From NCBI GenBank assembly GCA_022925895.1, contig JAKSYS010000557.1:1-42152 (forward strand): a DNA stretch of 42,152 nt, read 5' to 3'. Position numbers and translations under genes: made by a program. The notes below the pieces were generated by a model. It saw nothing but the letters and a program-made list of their open reading frames with translations, ran no database searches and was not told the DNA's origin. The DNA is from Fragilaria crotonensis. Taxonomy: Eukaryota > Bacillariophyta > Fragilariophyceae > Fragilariales > Fragilariaceae. This document shows positions 18,301 to 28,985 of this stretch, one piece after another; position 1 is the first letter of the stretch; every line of letters begins with the position of its first letter.

Positions 18301-21300
18301 AGAAAAAACCTAAAACCGTTTAACGTGCTGCCGCTATCCTCACTGACCGGAAGAATCGACTCACACGACTAAACAGTACCCTTGTACGAGTACTGTCAAG
18401 TAGAAAACACCATCTCCCGTAGGGGATACTATCATCTCGACGGAAAAAAGGCATGTAGCGTTTGCACGCCCTGTAATGCTCGATCCTTAGCCCTCTTCAT
18501 ACTCTCCCGGAAGATACCGGCGTTCGTTGCCAACCAATTTCGCGTCACCCAGGTCGGTCGCAATAGATGTTCTTGAACATCAGGGAGTATGAATAGCAAG
18601 CTCTGGACACGAGGTTCGTGCTGCATCCGCTGCCTATATATCTCCTCAAGCTGCCTGGAAACTTCGCGACGTTCTGCCGCTGCCTGCGTCCGACTATCAT
18701 GACCATGAACGTCAGTATTCCGTTGACGCCATAAGTCAAGCAAGTTTTCTCCTACCCTTTTTGTGAGCTTCAACAACCATCCATCACCGGTAAGCATCTT
18801 CCTTCTACTGCCCCTCCCTCCCCTTCTGCTATAGTGTGCACTTTGCACACGACTCCACTCGCAACCAAACCGAGCATTGAACAATTGTCGCCATCCTATC
18901 GCATTATGTTGAAGAATCACCTCCCAAACATCGATCGGGAAGAGTATCGGGGAAACCGTGATGTCTCGTTCTGCTTCAGCAAACCACTGTGTAATCGCCT
19001 CTTTCAACAAATGCCGAAGAAACGGGCACGTATCTTCTAGTGAATGAAATATTTCTAATTGACTCATGAAGTGATCCCGGCACACCGTCCGTGACTCATC
19101 AGGGCATCGCAATATATGATCTCGAGTTTCATGTTCACAAGGACATATCGGACAGTGGCGCCGACCCGAATCGAACCGATTACGCATGCTATTTTGTTGG
19201 CAGACATTCATGAACCATCTTTGAGAAATGTACCCGCCGAGCAATATTACTTTTCAGGAACTTTGCATGCACCTTCCAGCCAGTTAATACTTCGCATGAT
19301 CTGTTCGGACCAATCATTTTTCTTCATAATATATTGTCGGAGGGAAGGGCCCGTGGAGAGATATCGCACCGTTGTCGCCAACTTGCTTGTCACCGTACCC
19401 TCATGCGTAATTAAGTGGGCTCCTGCGTTGTCGGACAGAAGAACTAGCGGGCGAGTGCTTCCAAACTCTTGCTGATAAAGTGTCGCTAACCCATCCGCAT
19501 CAACATTCAATTGTGCCATCAACAATAACCTGGAATACTCCACGTGGTCGTCCTGGTGTCCCTTAACGTATTCTAAGGTGACTTCAGGAAGACGTCGCAC
19601 TGTAATTTGAATTTTGTTCAGTAGATCCCATTCCGGATCTAACACATCCAATACTTTTAGAGATGTCACTCCATATCTAAGTGGATGTCCATTCTCACCA
19701 TGTTTTTCAAATGCACGATCGAGTAGACTCTGGCTATCTGTCCCAATTCGTCCAGACCACATACCAACCATATCTGTGTACTCCGCCAACCGAATCAAGA
19801 ATCTAAGTATCGCGAGTAGTCCGCTGCACTCAGCTCGATAAGAGTCAACAGTTGCTCCTCTTGATGGTCCATTCCCTGTGGCAATTCGCTCTCCCGAGGA
19901 TGTACTGACAACCCAACCAAAGGCACCTTGTGTTTGGAACTTTGAAGATCCATTGCTGCCTGCCAAAAAATTGTTTTGAAGTTCCAATACTGCGAGACGG
20001 GGATCAACATTCATTCGGGTATTCCGAAGTACTAAGTCATCCTCCCATGGATCCAAGGAATCGATAAAAGATGAAAAGGTCGACCAATCCATCCTATGAA
20101 TAGTAGGGAAAACTTCACATATATGAACCACCCTCCAATGCAGGTTCTCTTCGTACTCTACCGTGGCCGGAACCGCATCGTTCGGAATTTCTTGATAGCG
20201 GATGACTTTCTCCGTTTCACAAAACAAACCGTCTGATCTTTTCCGACAAACTACGTAACCCTCCATCACTCTCACTGCCAATCGGTTTCTGTAATGATAC
20301 GCAAAGAGTTCTACACGGCGTAGTTGGTGTGGTTGAAGCCATTTTCCCAGGGGGACGTCCAGATTTCCGGAAGACGTAGACCACAATCGATTGGCTTTTT
20401 TCCACAATCTCCATTCTGCTTTAGAAGGATTCTCTTGGTGAATCGACATCCACCTTGATCGGCTGCCCTGAAGTGTCGGCACACCTGTCAATTTCGACCG
20501 ATCAAGGCGGGTGGAACCAGCTGTGTCTGTCAAATCTGAAAGTGTCGCTGCATTTAAGAATCATTGGCAGTAATTAATCTTCCTGATTTCCGACGCAGCG
20601 AATTGTCCTGAACGAATCACATCATCCATAATATAGCGATCGTGTTCCCGTTCGAGCGGTGGAATACCACCATTGTCCACTTGGATGGATGCTCCGATGT
20701 GTCTGAGAAACTCTCGTAGCGACGCCAACCACTTCGACTCGAGATGCGGGAGGGCTGTCCTCGTATCTTCTAACACTGATAGCGATAAGCCTGCTGCATA
20801 GTTGCACCATGCCAGAAGGATCCGTAATAAATCGCCAACCTGAGTTTGGGATCTCCAGTGACGTAGAAACATACAAAGTTGTCCAATGTCTTGCTGGTCA
20901 TAAAGCCTCCGGAAACTTGCACCTCCCAATTACAAAGGGCCAAACAATTCTTCTCGTTTTGTGTTGCGATTGTAACCGCATTTAGCGAACATGATGGACA
21001 TAGCTTTCCTTTGAATTTTAGTGAGCTGGCGCTCTGTGAAGTGTGAGTTCGCTAATGGATACGAGAGACTTGGAAGGTACGTTGAGAAATAAAACGTCCA
21101 AGCTTCTTCTCTGGTAAGGTGATTGGACCACAAGAAAGATGTCAACTCGTTGCTTTTTTCCAATAATTTTTGGAACTGTGTCACCTGAATACCTGCCGGT
21201 TCTTTGTAATGACCAAGAGTCTTGTGGGCTTCGTATGGAGACACCAGGTATTGTAGCTCATGTTCCTCCCCCGTAAGAGCATCGGTGACGAGGACCCCAC

Positions 21301-22455
21301 CAAACTTTTCCTTTTCGTTACATAAGACTGGAGCACCCGACAAAGCAAATTTCCAGGAGACGAGGTGATGCGAGCATTTCGACAACTCCAACGCCCCTCC
21401 CGAGATACCCAGCAGGGTTGACCAAGCATTTGCATTATTCTTCATCCTGTCCTTCACCAGGAGAGAAGTTACGTCGCATACAGGGTCATAAAAAGTATTT
21501 GTTTGCCCGTTGGAATCATCAACATACCCAATCATTCCCAATTCGATATGCCGACTGTGATCGGGAGTATTATATTGCGCCAACTGTGCCATTTCTTCGT
21601 AGCAATCATACAGAACACTTGAAATGAAATACCATATAACTGGAGAATTTCCGCTTCCTTGTCCTGTCCCATAAATCGGATAATCCGCTGAGTGTTGATA
21701 TCCCACAGTAGCTAAGCCAATATCGGTCCGAATCCGATACTCTGCCTTCTCCGAAGTGCTCGCGTTCGATACAGTAACTGACTCGGCAACTCCAAATTTT
21801 CGACTCACCAGCATCGCCAAGTTAGGAATAATCCTGTCGTAACATGCCGTAGCGTCATAATTAGTGAGAGCTACGGTCTTCCTGGTAATCCGAGACAACT
21901 CCAGCTGCAATTCTTCCATGAACACTGGATCCATTGCGTTATGCCAAGGACGCGAACCAAACTGTCCGCTGTTAAGCTGATTAAGAGCCTCCGCTTGTAG
22001 AAGTGCTGATCTCCATTTCAATCCCAACATCAAGTTATAATCGGCCTCATATATATGCATAATGCATGTCCTGTGTATACGAATGTTGCCCGGTTCCTTA
22101 AACAATACAGAATTTGCAATAGTTTGCCACCGACGATACGAATATCCTCTTTCCAAAGCATAGTTCATTAATGACATGTGAACACGTAGAATTTCGATTT
22201 GCATAAAATCCAATTCCTCTCGCAAGCGTTTTTGTTCATCACTCTCATCCTCCAAAACGTGAGAGTATAAGTGTTTTGCGATCGTTGCTTTGTAATGTCA
22301 CAAATGCATCCGAGATGGCGATGTGACTGTCGATTCTCTCCATACTTTTAACTTTGCAACGTAATCGTTCTCGTCAATGGTCGGAAACACTCGCAATTGT
22401 GCCAACTCGTCCGTGATTTTTAGATGTTGTACCAACGTCTTAAGATTTGCCTCCA
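18301..22455 (-). mobile_element. 5'-truncated, degenerate non-LTR retrotransposon (LINE-2 copy)
   Basis: A 4.16-kb insertion bounded by a perfect 18-bp duplication. Its coding-strand 3' end shares agcggcagcacgttaa with LINE-1, followed by a T-rich tail. It is 5'-truncated further than LINE-1: protein similarity begins in the region just before the RT. It interrupts the DDE transposase gene. Confidence 0.88.
18432..22450 (-). pseudogene. Dead LINE polyprotein (RT, RNase H, zinc finger)
   Basis: Minus-strand segments collinear with the LINE-1 polyprotein: 22450-20930 (RT with GTGQGSGNSP, NYDATACYD and active-site YVDD), 20929-20561 and 20533-19247 (post-RT region and RNase H with AGSNGS, YRAEC, GTDSQS, KGHQDD and LNVDAD), and 19244-18432 (CPICPCEHETRDHILRC zinc finger and C-terminus). 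In-frame stops lie near 22300 (where LINE-1 has Gly), just upstream of 20929, and at 20561-20563. A frameshift separates the last two segments near 19245. The catalytic DD of the RT is intact. In RNase H the first motif reads AGSN rather than AGSD, so one likely acidic residue is changed. No endonuclease is left. The stops are substitutions, so this copy is older than LINE-1. Confidence 0.85.
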
Positions 22456-22473
22456 TGATAGCCGCTCAATGAA
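22456..22473 (+). repeat. Target-site duplication of LINE-2, right copy
   Basis: Exact copy of 18283-18300. Confidence 0.95.
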
Positions 22474-22558
22474 TGACAAGGATTGGGGAGACGTGATCAG
22501 GTGGGTGCTCCCAGAGGCAAAGGTTGATTTCCGCCTGAAGGAGTTGAAAAAGAAGTAA
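22456..22558 (+). pseudogene. C-terminal end of the split DDE transposase
   Basis: The right target duplication (22456-22473) is followed by codons giving NDKDWGDVIRWVLPEAK and a Lys-rich end, KELKKK, then TAA at 22556-22558. Reading from 18269 through the duplication and skipping the LINE continues this frame. This shows that the LINE landed inside the last 40 or so codons of the transposase gene. Confidence 0.6.
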
Positions 22559-24306
22559 GATATATTGGCTAAACTGGCGACACTTCCCAACAGTTGGACC
22601 ACCTACATACCTCGCATGGAGCCTACACTCCCTGTCGTCCAAACAACAACAGTCTAGATAAGCAATCAGAAGAGCATTTGAAAGTCAATGGACTGCTTTT
22701 ATGATAGTTACTTGTGCTCGAATGAAGATTTTCTGCAAACGGGACTTTCCTACGAACGACTGCTAAATTTTTGGCATGAGCATCAACAGGAATTTGCAGT
22801 CCTAAAAAATGATATCTCATTTCTAAAACAACAGATGCATAGCTAACACATCTCTTTTGAATACATCCATGCATCAGAAGAGTAATGGATCAATGCATTG
22901 TGGAAAAGGACTGGATTTGCTTCTCTCGTGACTGAGCTGTCCAGGAACAATGCTTAAAAAATTGAGGGAAAAAACTCAACTAATCATATCTCCATCAATT
23001 TTTTCCTCACAGCACCATTCCTTGATCAAAAGCGTTGCCAACTTGCGGTCTATTGTATACAGCCTATAAAAAAGTATATGATTGTGCCATTATTGCGAAT
23101 ATGAACTGGTACCACCATGATTGAATAAGGTACTACTAGTATGGGTACTGGAGCACAATTTTCAAGTAGTGCAATGTACTGTATTATACATCGTATGTCA
23201 TTTGTTTATAGCGTATATGCATACTTAAGAGCAGGGATTGGAAAAATAATACTGTCCCACGTTGAATCTGGTATTACAGTCCTCCAGTAGGTAGAATGGT
23301 CTTGGGCAGTTGCGCTGGGAGGTATTTTGGTATTAAAAAATCCTACAAATATAACGCATCGTCATTTTTCTACGTGCAGTACTTACTCGGTTCCCTTGTT
23401 TCCGTCCGGTGGTTAGTATGGTAGTAAAACAACGACAGTAACAGTAGATTACAGTACTACAGTACAGAAATGAACCGTATACACACTGATGCATGACAGA
23501 ACATTTATAGAAATTATGACTGGTATTCCCGAACACCGGAATTCTAAATACTACCGACTAAACTCAGTAGAAAAGAACTATGGGTCCTGGTTATTGGTTG
23601 GTATTCTGCAGCACGCAGATAACCAGTTATGGGGCATTTTAAAAATCCCAGTCGGTATTTGGTTACCGGTACCGGTGGTTACTTACTTCCAATCCCTGCT
23701 TAAGAGTATCGTGCATCACAGACGTAACAGGTACTTGTACTATGATACTTGTAGTTATGAAATCGACACTATTGGACTGTAAATGATGCCTCGCGGTCAG
23801 CCTCAAGGGTGCATTGTAACTTTGACCTTGGACGCTCCAGAACCAGTCAAGGGAGAAGAAGAGGATGAAACTACGAGAATCCAAAGTCACGACTCGCTGT
23901 GATGACAAGATGCACACCACCAATGGTATATACCAGGTAGCAGCGTGTGCATCAGTCACGGACACACTGCAAAAATCAACAAGAAGTATGACACCAGCAG
24001 CAGATATCATATATGTTTGCCCTTGTAAATGACACTTCGACATTATGAAAGTCCTGTGGTTGAAACCCGGGAGGCAGAGGTTCGCGTTCAGATGCTGTCA
24101 TAGGACATAAGTCATATCCACCAACAAGCATCGTGGCAACGCCAACCATCTTATTATACACTAGTGGGTGCCTCACATTTGATCGGAGTGTCTACTACAG
24201 GAAAGTGGACGTACAGTACCCCCAACCTGGTCGTACTCCGTATCACTACTTTTTCCCCTACAGTATGCAGTACCATGGTACCCACGTAGGAAACTTCATG
24301 AAGTAC

Positions 24307-24326
24307 AGTACCAGGTACCTGGTACT
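24307..24326. repeat. Perfect 20-bp palindrome in a GTAC-rich patch
   Basis: agtaccaggtacctggtact is its own reverse complement. It sits within a run of gtacagtacc-like words (24209-24330). Confidence 0.95.
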
Positions 24327-24584
24327 TATCATGCCCCAGTATTGCAGTTCATCGCACGGTATATTTTACAGTAGCATTTGTCAAGCAACCTGTTCACAGC
24401 AAATTCAATGAGTATTCCATCCAGTAACTTTGAATTCGTACAGTATTGTAGTTCAGTAACGTAACACACTGTCGTTTCAACATAAATTACCGTCCGTTTA
24501 TGTACTGTAGACCTGTAGTACATGTAATCCACGTAACAGTGCAACATTTGATCCAGTACCCCAGAGTGGTCATACTCCGTAACA

Positions 24585-24616
24585 GACGGACGCACGCACG
24601 CACACACGCACACAAT
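24585..24616 (+). repeat. (ACGC/ACAC)n microsatellite
   Basis: A short run of acgcacgcacgcacacacg-type units. Confidence 0.85.
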
Positions 24617-24791
24617 TAATTTATAATATAGTAGGATTAGTGACTAAGCTTTAAAGACAATTAGGGCAGCCGAGAAATGTGACACTTCTGATGGTCCTCG
24701 CTACCTAGTAGTATATCCTATTTCATTTCGAGGACATGTATCTGCGTATGTGGTTTGAATCAGATTGGGGTATGTTGATTATCATTGTTGA

Positions 24792-24798
24792 ATATATA
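24792..24798 (+). promoter_or_regulatory. Possible TATA box of the DUF6824-type gene
   Basis: An atatata motif lies about 130 bases upstream of the ATG at 24925. AT-rich matches are common in this region, so support is weak. Confidence 0.25.
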
Positions 24799-24924
24799 CA
24801 ATCATGATCAAATCGCATCAGGTCGCCTTCAGGAGGCATACAAGTCCCAAATCCAAGATGCCAAGATCAACTTCCAAGATTGATTTAACAGCATCCTGCA
24901 CACACACAAACTCCAACGGCATTC

Positions 24925-25860
24925 ATGATCTTTAATTTCTCGTCTCACAAAACAACCAACAACATCAACAACGATTGCACACGAGAACGATCGCGTGACA
25001 ACAAGATGCTGCCTTTCATTCCTTCCGGTCCAACGTCCATTCAGGATGGTACAAGCGTCTCCCACCAAATCGGCTGCTTTACCAAAACAAGCCATGCCCC
25101 TTATCAGATCTGCACCCGCCTCAGTCATCCAAACAGCAGAGTCCTCGGCGACGACTACGTCCCGCAGGAATATGATGTGATTTGTGCCAGGGGCAAACAT
25201 GTCGTTTCGCATTTTGGAAACATTGTATTTCGAGTAACGGTGGAACGCAATCTCGAACGCTACCATCAGGCAAGGTCCAGGCTGGACAAGAGCATTATTG
25301 TCATTGAGATTGTTGATGAGATTCGATCAAGATCTCCTCATGGTGGATTCATCCAGCAAAAGAAGGATCGGTCGGATGGGAGAAAGGTATGGATTGAAAT
25401 TGGGGATACAATGGCGAGAGCCAAGGTTGGACATGCACTTCGCGATGCAGTGCGCAGTAACAGCTCCAACTCGGTGTCGACAACACCTGATCTTACCTTT
25501 CGACACAGTACATCGTCCTCGGCATCGAGCTTGAGCTCCGACAATGACAGTTGCCTCGATGACGAAGATGTTGATGCCGTTGACATGTCCAATACTGAGA
25601 CGACATGGACTTTGCACAATGAAGATGCTCGAGAGAAAAGGAGCTCATGCGAACGGCGGACACACGGGTGCGATGCATCGGAACTGCTACGCATGTCCCT
25701 GATTTCAATACAAGATACGGCTTTCTTCGCGTTCGACGACCAATTGTTGAGTGACGATGAGGAATGCAGTCAAGACTCATTCGACAGCGACGACGTTGTC
25801 GGCACAATCGTTCAGGCGCTCGAGATGGAGGGTTTCTTAGTTACAGAAACCTCCCAGTAG
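24925..25860 (+). CDS. DUF6824-type domain protein (intact host gene)
   Basis: An uninterrupted 311-codon frame with an ATG at 24925; an in-frame Met at residue 28 (25006) is an alternative start. Residues about 80-176 match the pattern I know as DUF6824, a family expanded in diatoms: PQEYDVICARG, then HFGNIVFRVTVERN, ERYHQARSR, K-S-I-I-V-I-E-I-V, the (G)GFI(x)nK segment, KVWIEIGDTMAR(A)KV and ALRDAV. The C-terminal half is low-complexity Ser/Asp/Glu-rich (residues about 180-215 and 270-295) and ends with a short hydrophobic/acidic segment. The molecular role is unknown; diatom members are often thought of as putative regulators, but I see no catalytic motif. There is no signal peptide or membrane segment. 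Unlike its neighbours it has no frame break, so it is the best candidate for a functional host gene here. Confidence 0.8.
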   Translation: MIFNFSSHKTTNNINNDCTRERSRDNKMLPFIPSGPTSIQDGTSVSHQIGCFTKTSHAPYQICTRLSHPNSRVLGDDYVPQEYDVICARGKHVVSHFGNIVFRVTVERNLERYHQARSRLDKSIIVIEIVDEIRSRSPHGGFIQQKKDRSDGRKVWIEIGDTMARAKVGHALRDAVRSNSSNSVSTTPDLTFRHSTSSSASSLSSDNDSCLDDEDVDAVDMSNTETTWTLHNEDAREKRSSCERRTHGCDASELLRMSLISIQDTAFFAFDDQLLSDDEECSQDSFDSDDVVGTIVQALEMEGFLVTETSQ

Positions 25861-26018
25861 AAATGACAACATGCATTCGAAAATTCGAACACGTGAATAA
25901 TCATTTTTAAGAAAGTAGCAAACATTGTGAATCATACTTGTAAAACGACAATGATTAGCAAGCCCTCACAACACGACGTTTTCAATCCCGACGAATGATA
26001 GCTACACAGGAGACGAGA

Positions 26019-27500
26019 AGTACCCAATTTGGAGATTTTAAAAACCGACATAGCTTTCCAAGTCGGTGTTGAAGTTTTTTTTTGTGTCCACTTGGGTATT
26101 TTTCCAAATTGGTAATTCAACCCTAATATTACTCCCAAATTGGTAAGAAATTCATACACCTAACGAACATTATTTTATTGGTTACGTGTCGAACTCAAAT
26201 TGGTCCAGGAGTACCAAAGTACCAATTTGTAAGATACAAATTGGGTTTTCATGCACATGTTGGTCGATAAGCTGCAATTTGTAGTATTAGTCTTGGTTTT
26301 TCGGACTTGGTGATGAAAAATCTACTCCAAACTACAATTTGTTGTATTACATGCGCCAAACTTATAATTGTCGTTGTTGCTGCTTTCGATTGTATCCCAT
26401 CATGTCCTCAGATGAAGATTATAACAGCGGCAAATGTAATGCAAATGAAACGCGTGCCGCATCATTGTGTTTCACACAAATTGTGTCTTCTGTTGCGTTT
26501 ACCTCGTTCTTTAGGTTGACAATACAAGACCCAGCAATGCCATTGACGTGGGTAATTGATTAAGCGTTACGAAGGTGTCAAGTTCAGTATCATACAAACC
26601 AAGGGCAATGCAAGAAGCAAACAGTGACAACCTGGAACCCCGTGCACAAGGCGACGGTGTGCAGGAACTCCAAGACCCAGCGCACGACAAATGACAACCA
26701 GGAACCCCATGCACAAGGCGACAGGGATGACGTCAAAGTGGTTTCTACCTGAGTGGATGACTTTGCGCTTGGTGTGACATTGGATTTGTTTCATCATTAT
26801 GAAATATTGAATTTGAAACCGAAGTTTGGTGTGAGAAACTCCGATGCCATTTATAATGCATTGGTGTTGTTCCAAGGTGAGTGCCTTAACACGACGGAGG
26901 GCGTTCGTCAGCATTCTGTTCGTCGCATTCGTTTTGAACCTTTTGCGAATTGTGCATCAAACTGATGATAGAAGCACATGAAGACAATCGACAGTGACGG
27001 GAACGACGCAATTCAAGGACCTTTGAGAGTACTCACGGAACTCCAGGAAGAACATGACAATGAATGCCATTGCTTTCTTCCCCTCATAGCAATGGTGATT
27101 TTGCATTTGTTGAATTGCTTTCACTCGTGAGAGATCACTCGATGTCCGGGTCGGTTCAACGTTAGTACATGTTACATTGGTACACCTGCTACAAAGCAAA
27201 GGAAGCCCACAGAAAGACAGGATTGAGGGCACATCATCATCAAGAATGCCTCTTTGATTACATTAGAGTTACATTCCATACATTCGTTTAAATCGGCACT
27301 TGATGCAGTCAGCACCGTTATCTTTGTTGAAATAAAGCACCAGTAATACAGTATATACTACTATACCCAATTTGGAACCAACGATGAACCTAGTACCCAA
27401 TTTGGAGAATAAGTTGGTACATTTGGTGACACCAATCTGGAATCCATATTGAGATTCTTTGATATTGTAATTTGGACACCAAATTGGTGCAAATTGATGA
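26019..27500. repeat. Two clusters of CCAAATTGG-like motifs flanking ~1 kb
   Basis: Near-palindromic words (caaattgg, ccaatttgg, cccaatttg) occur about ten times in 26021-26345 and about six times in 27364-27500. The 17-bp word agtacccaatttggaga is present in both clusters in direct orientation (26019-26035 and 27392-27408). The arrangement resembles subterminal repeats of a non-autonomous DNA transposon, but no clear terminal inverted repeat was found. Confidence 0.5.
26626..26726 (+). repeat. Short direct duplication, period 67 bp
   Basis: gacaacctggaaccccgtgc... at 26626-26659 recurs as gacaaccaggaaccccatgc... at 26693-26726, about 90% identical over 34 bases. Confidence 0.85.
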
Positions 27501-27672
27501 TGTCAATCATACATCACTACATCACACATACAGCAGGTTTCATCCTCGACCGTCCTCGCGTTCACTTATGTACATTTTGTACCACACATACAAAATCCTA
27601 GAGTGAAATTCTCAAAGATTTTTTATGAAATCCATTTCACTTCACGATCGTGCGTATCATAAAACCCTACTA

Positions 27673-28590
27673 TCATATCTCCTCACCATGATCCTCTGAC
27701 ATTACTTCTTCCTTCAGAACTGAATTGATGAAGCCAAGGTCAAAGTCAAGGACACACCGGTAACACTTGAAGGATTTCAAAATCCTTTCAATCTGTGGGT
27801 GTGATATGAGTTCTTGTTTGGGAGGAGCGGCAAATGGAGCGGCAGTCGCACCAGGAGCAGGAGGAGGCACTTCTTGCACCTGTTCCAAGTGATGGTAAGT
27901 ACATATATATGCACGAGCTCTGGCAGCAAATTTCTCAACTCTTTCTTTGGTAAGTACCTTCGTAGGTGAAGTGCACTCTTTGACATGCTCTTTGAAGTTC
28001 TCGCGTCCTCTCTTTCGCGAGACTGGAACACGTCGGTAATATGCCTTTGCATGTGCCCAATTATACTCCACTCCTTCGCCTGCTAGCTCCGCATGGAATT
28101 TTGGCGTCAGATCAACAGTAACTCCTAGTTGTGTCCCCAAGTACTGCAAGGCCGTCTCTTCCTCCTTAAAATCTTTGCACTCCGATAGAAGATGTTGCAA
28201 GGAATATTGTAAGGCAACAATGCCTGTGATAGGATGCTTGCGCCCATCAAGCGTATATTTGTCTAACATTTGTTCGTCAATCATTCCTCTCTCCCGAAGA
28301 GCTTGCAAGAGCCCTTTTGGTCGGCCCTGCCACCCAGGTATGAGATGCTCCTTGTCCTCAAATAGACCGACGCCTCGAATTCTCGCTATTTCTTGAAGCT
28401 CTTTCTTTGTGTAGCTCCGATTCTGCTGAATTGAGTATCTCCGACTTTCAATCGAGGTGAATGATGACCGAGAAAGCCTTCCGCTTGGGTGATCGTTGTG
28501 TCTCTCATCTTAGCCTGCGCCCCGCCAAACGTTCTTGACATGTGCATTGCGTTGAGTGCGCCATTGCGATTGCGTGCGTGACCCTGACTG
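27673..28590 (-). pseudogene. C-terminal half of a DDE-type transposase-like protein
   Basis: Reading from about 28590 on the minus strand, the segment DHSQGHARNRNGALNAMHMS is followed by RTFGGAQAKMRD and ITQAEGFLGH...LKVGDTQ. After a frameshift near 28440 the frame runs open to the stop at 27673: HLIPGWQGRPKGLLQALRER, YTLDGRKH, TPKFHAELAGEGVEYNWAHA, and KVLTKERVEKFAARARAYIC. The 'DxSxxH...AL...GG.Q..MR' and 'TPKxHxELAGxGxEYxW' patterns are ones I associate with DDE superfamily endonucleases of diatom transposons; they would supply two acidic residues. The N-terminal half with the first catalytic residue is missing or unrecognisable upstream. This is a fragment, named from pattern memory. Confidence 0.5.
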
Positions 28591-28985
28591 TGGTCAACAT
28601 CAGAAGGTGCGTATTGTTTAGTTTTTTTAGATGTTTAGTTCTAAACATTAAATTATGACCGATCAGTACCTTTTCACTATTTTTGGTTATGAATAAAACA
28701 AATATTGCGCCACAGCTTCATAAAGTTGATTTGCAATTTATTTGTCTCAAACAAAACAAGCTCAAAACATATTTGTTGAGATTAAAACGTTTATGTTACG
28801 TACTCAGCAATTACATCAATTTATAAGAGTTGGTTCGCAATCATATTATGTTTAATTCAAACTATAATTGGTACATCACCGTCATCCATATATGTTCTGA
28901 ACGCAACATCCCTTGCACATAGATACCGTGTATTACTATCTTATCGATTCTTTACTTTCTTTGTCGTTCAGCAAAACAGTCGTTC
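28591..28985. other. AT-rich spacer, no feature seen
   Basis: It separates two minus-strand TE-type genes. No frame, repeat or motif could be recognised. Confidence 0.4.

Larger units (their letters stand above)
22559..24780. other. Intergenic stretch without a supportable gene
   Basis: 2.2 kb of mainly AT-rich sequence. GTAC-rich patches occur around 23100-23700 and 24200-24560. Frames of up to 126 codons exist (for example 23663-24043 minus) but lack recognisable motifs and have hydrophobic, noise-like composition. Confidence 0.4.
25861..27672. other. AT-rich intergenic region with repeat clusters, no gene
   Basis: Apart from the CCAAATTGG repeat field and a 67-bp-period duplication, I see no supportable coding region. 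Frames of 70-115 codons are present but unconvincing. Confidence 0.4.

Noticed and set aside
23663-24043. 126-codon minus-strand frame.
   Set aside because: Hydrophobic, noise-like composition with no motif and no neighbouring support.
24064-24082. aacccgggaggcagaggtt resembles part of a human Alu element.
   Set aside because: Only about 19 bases match and the surroundings do not follow Alu; taken as chance or, at most, trivial contamination.
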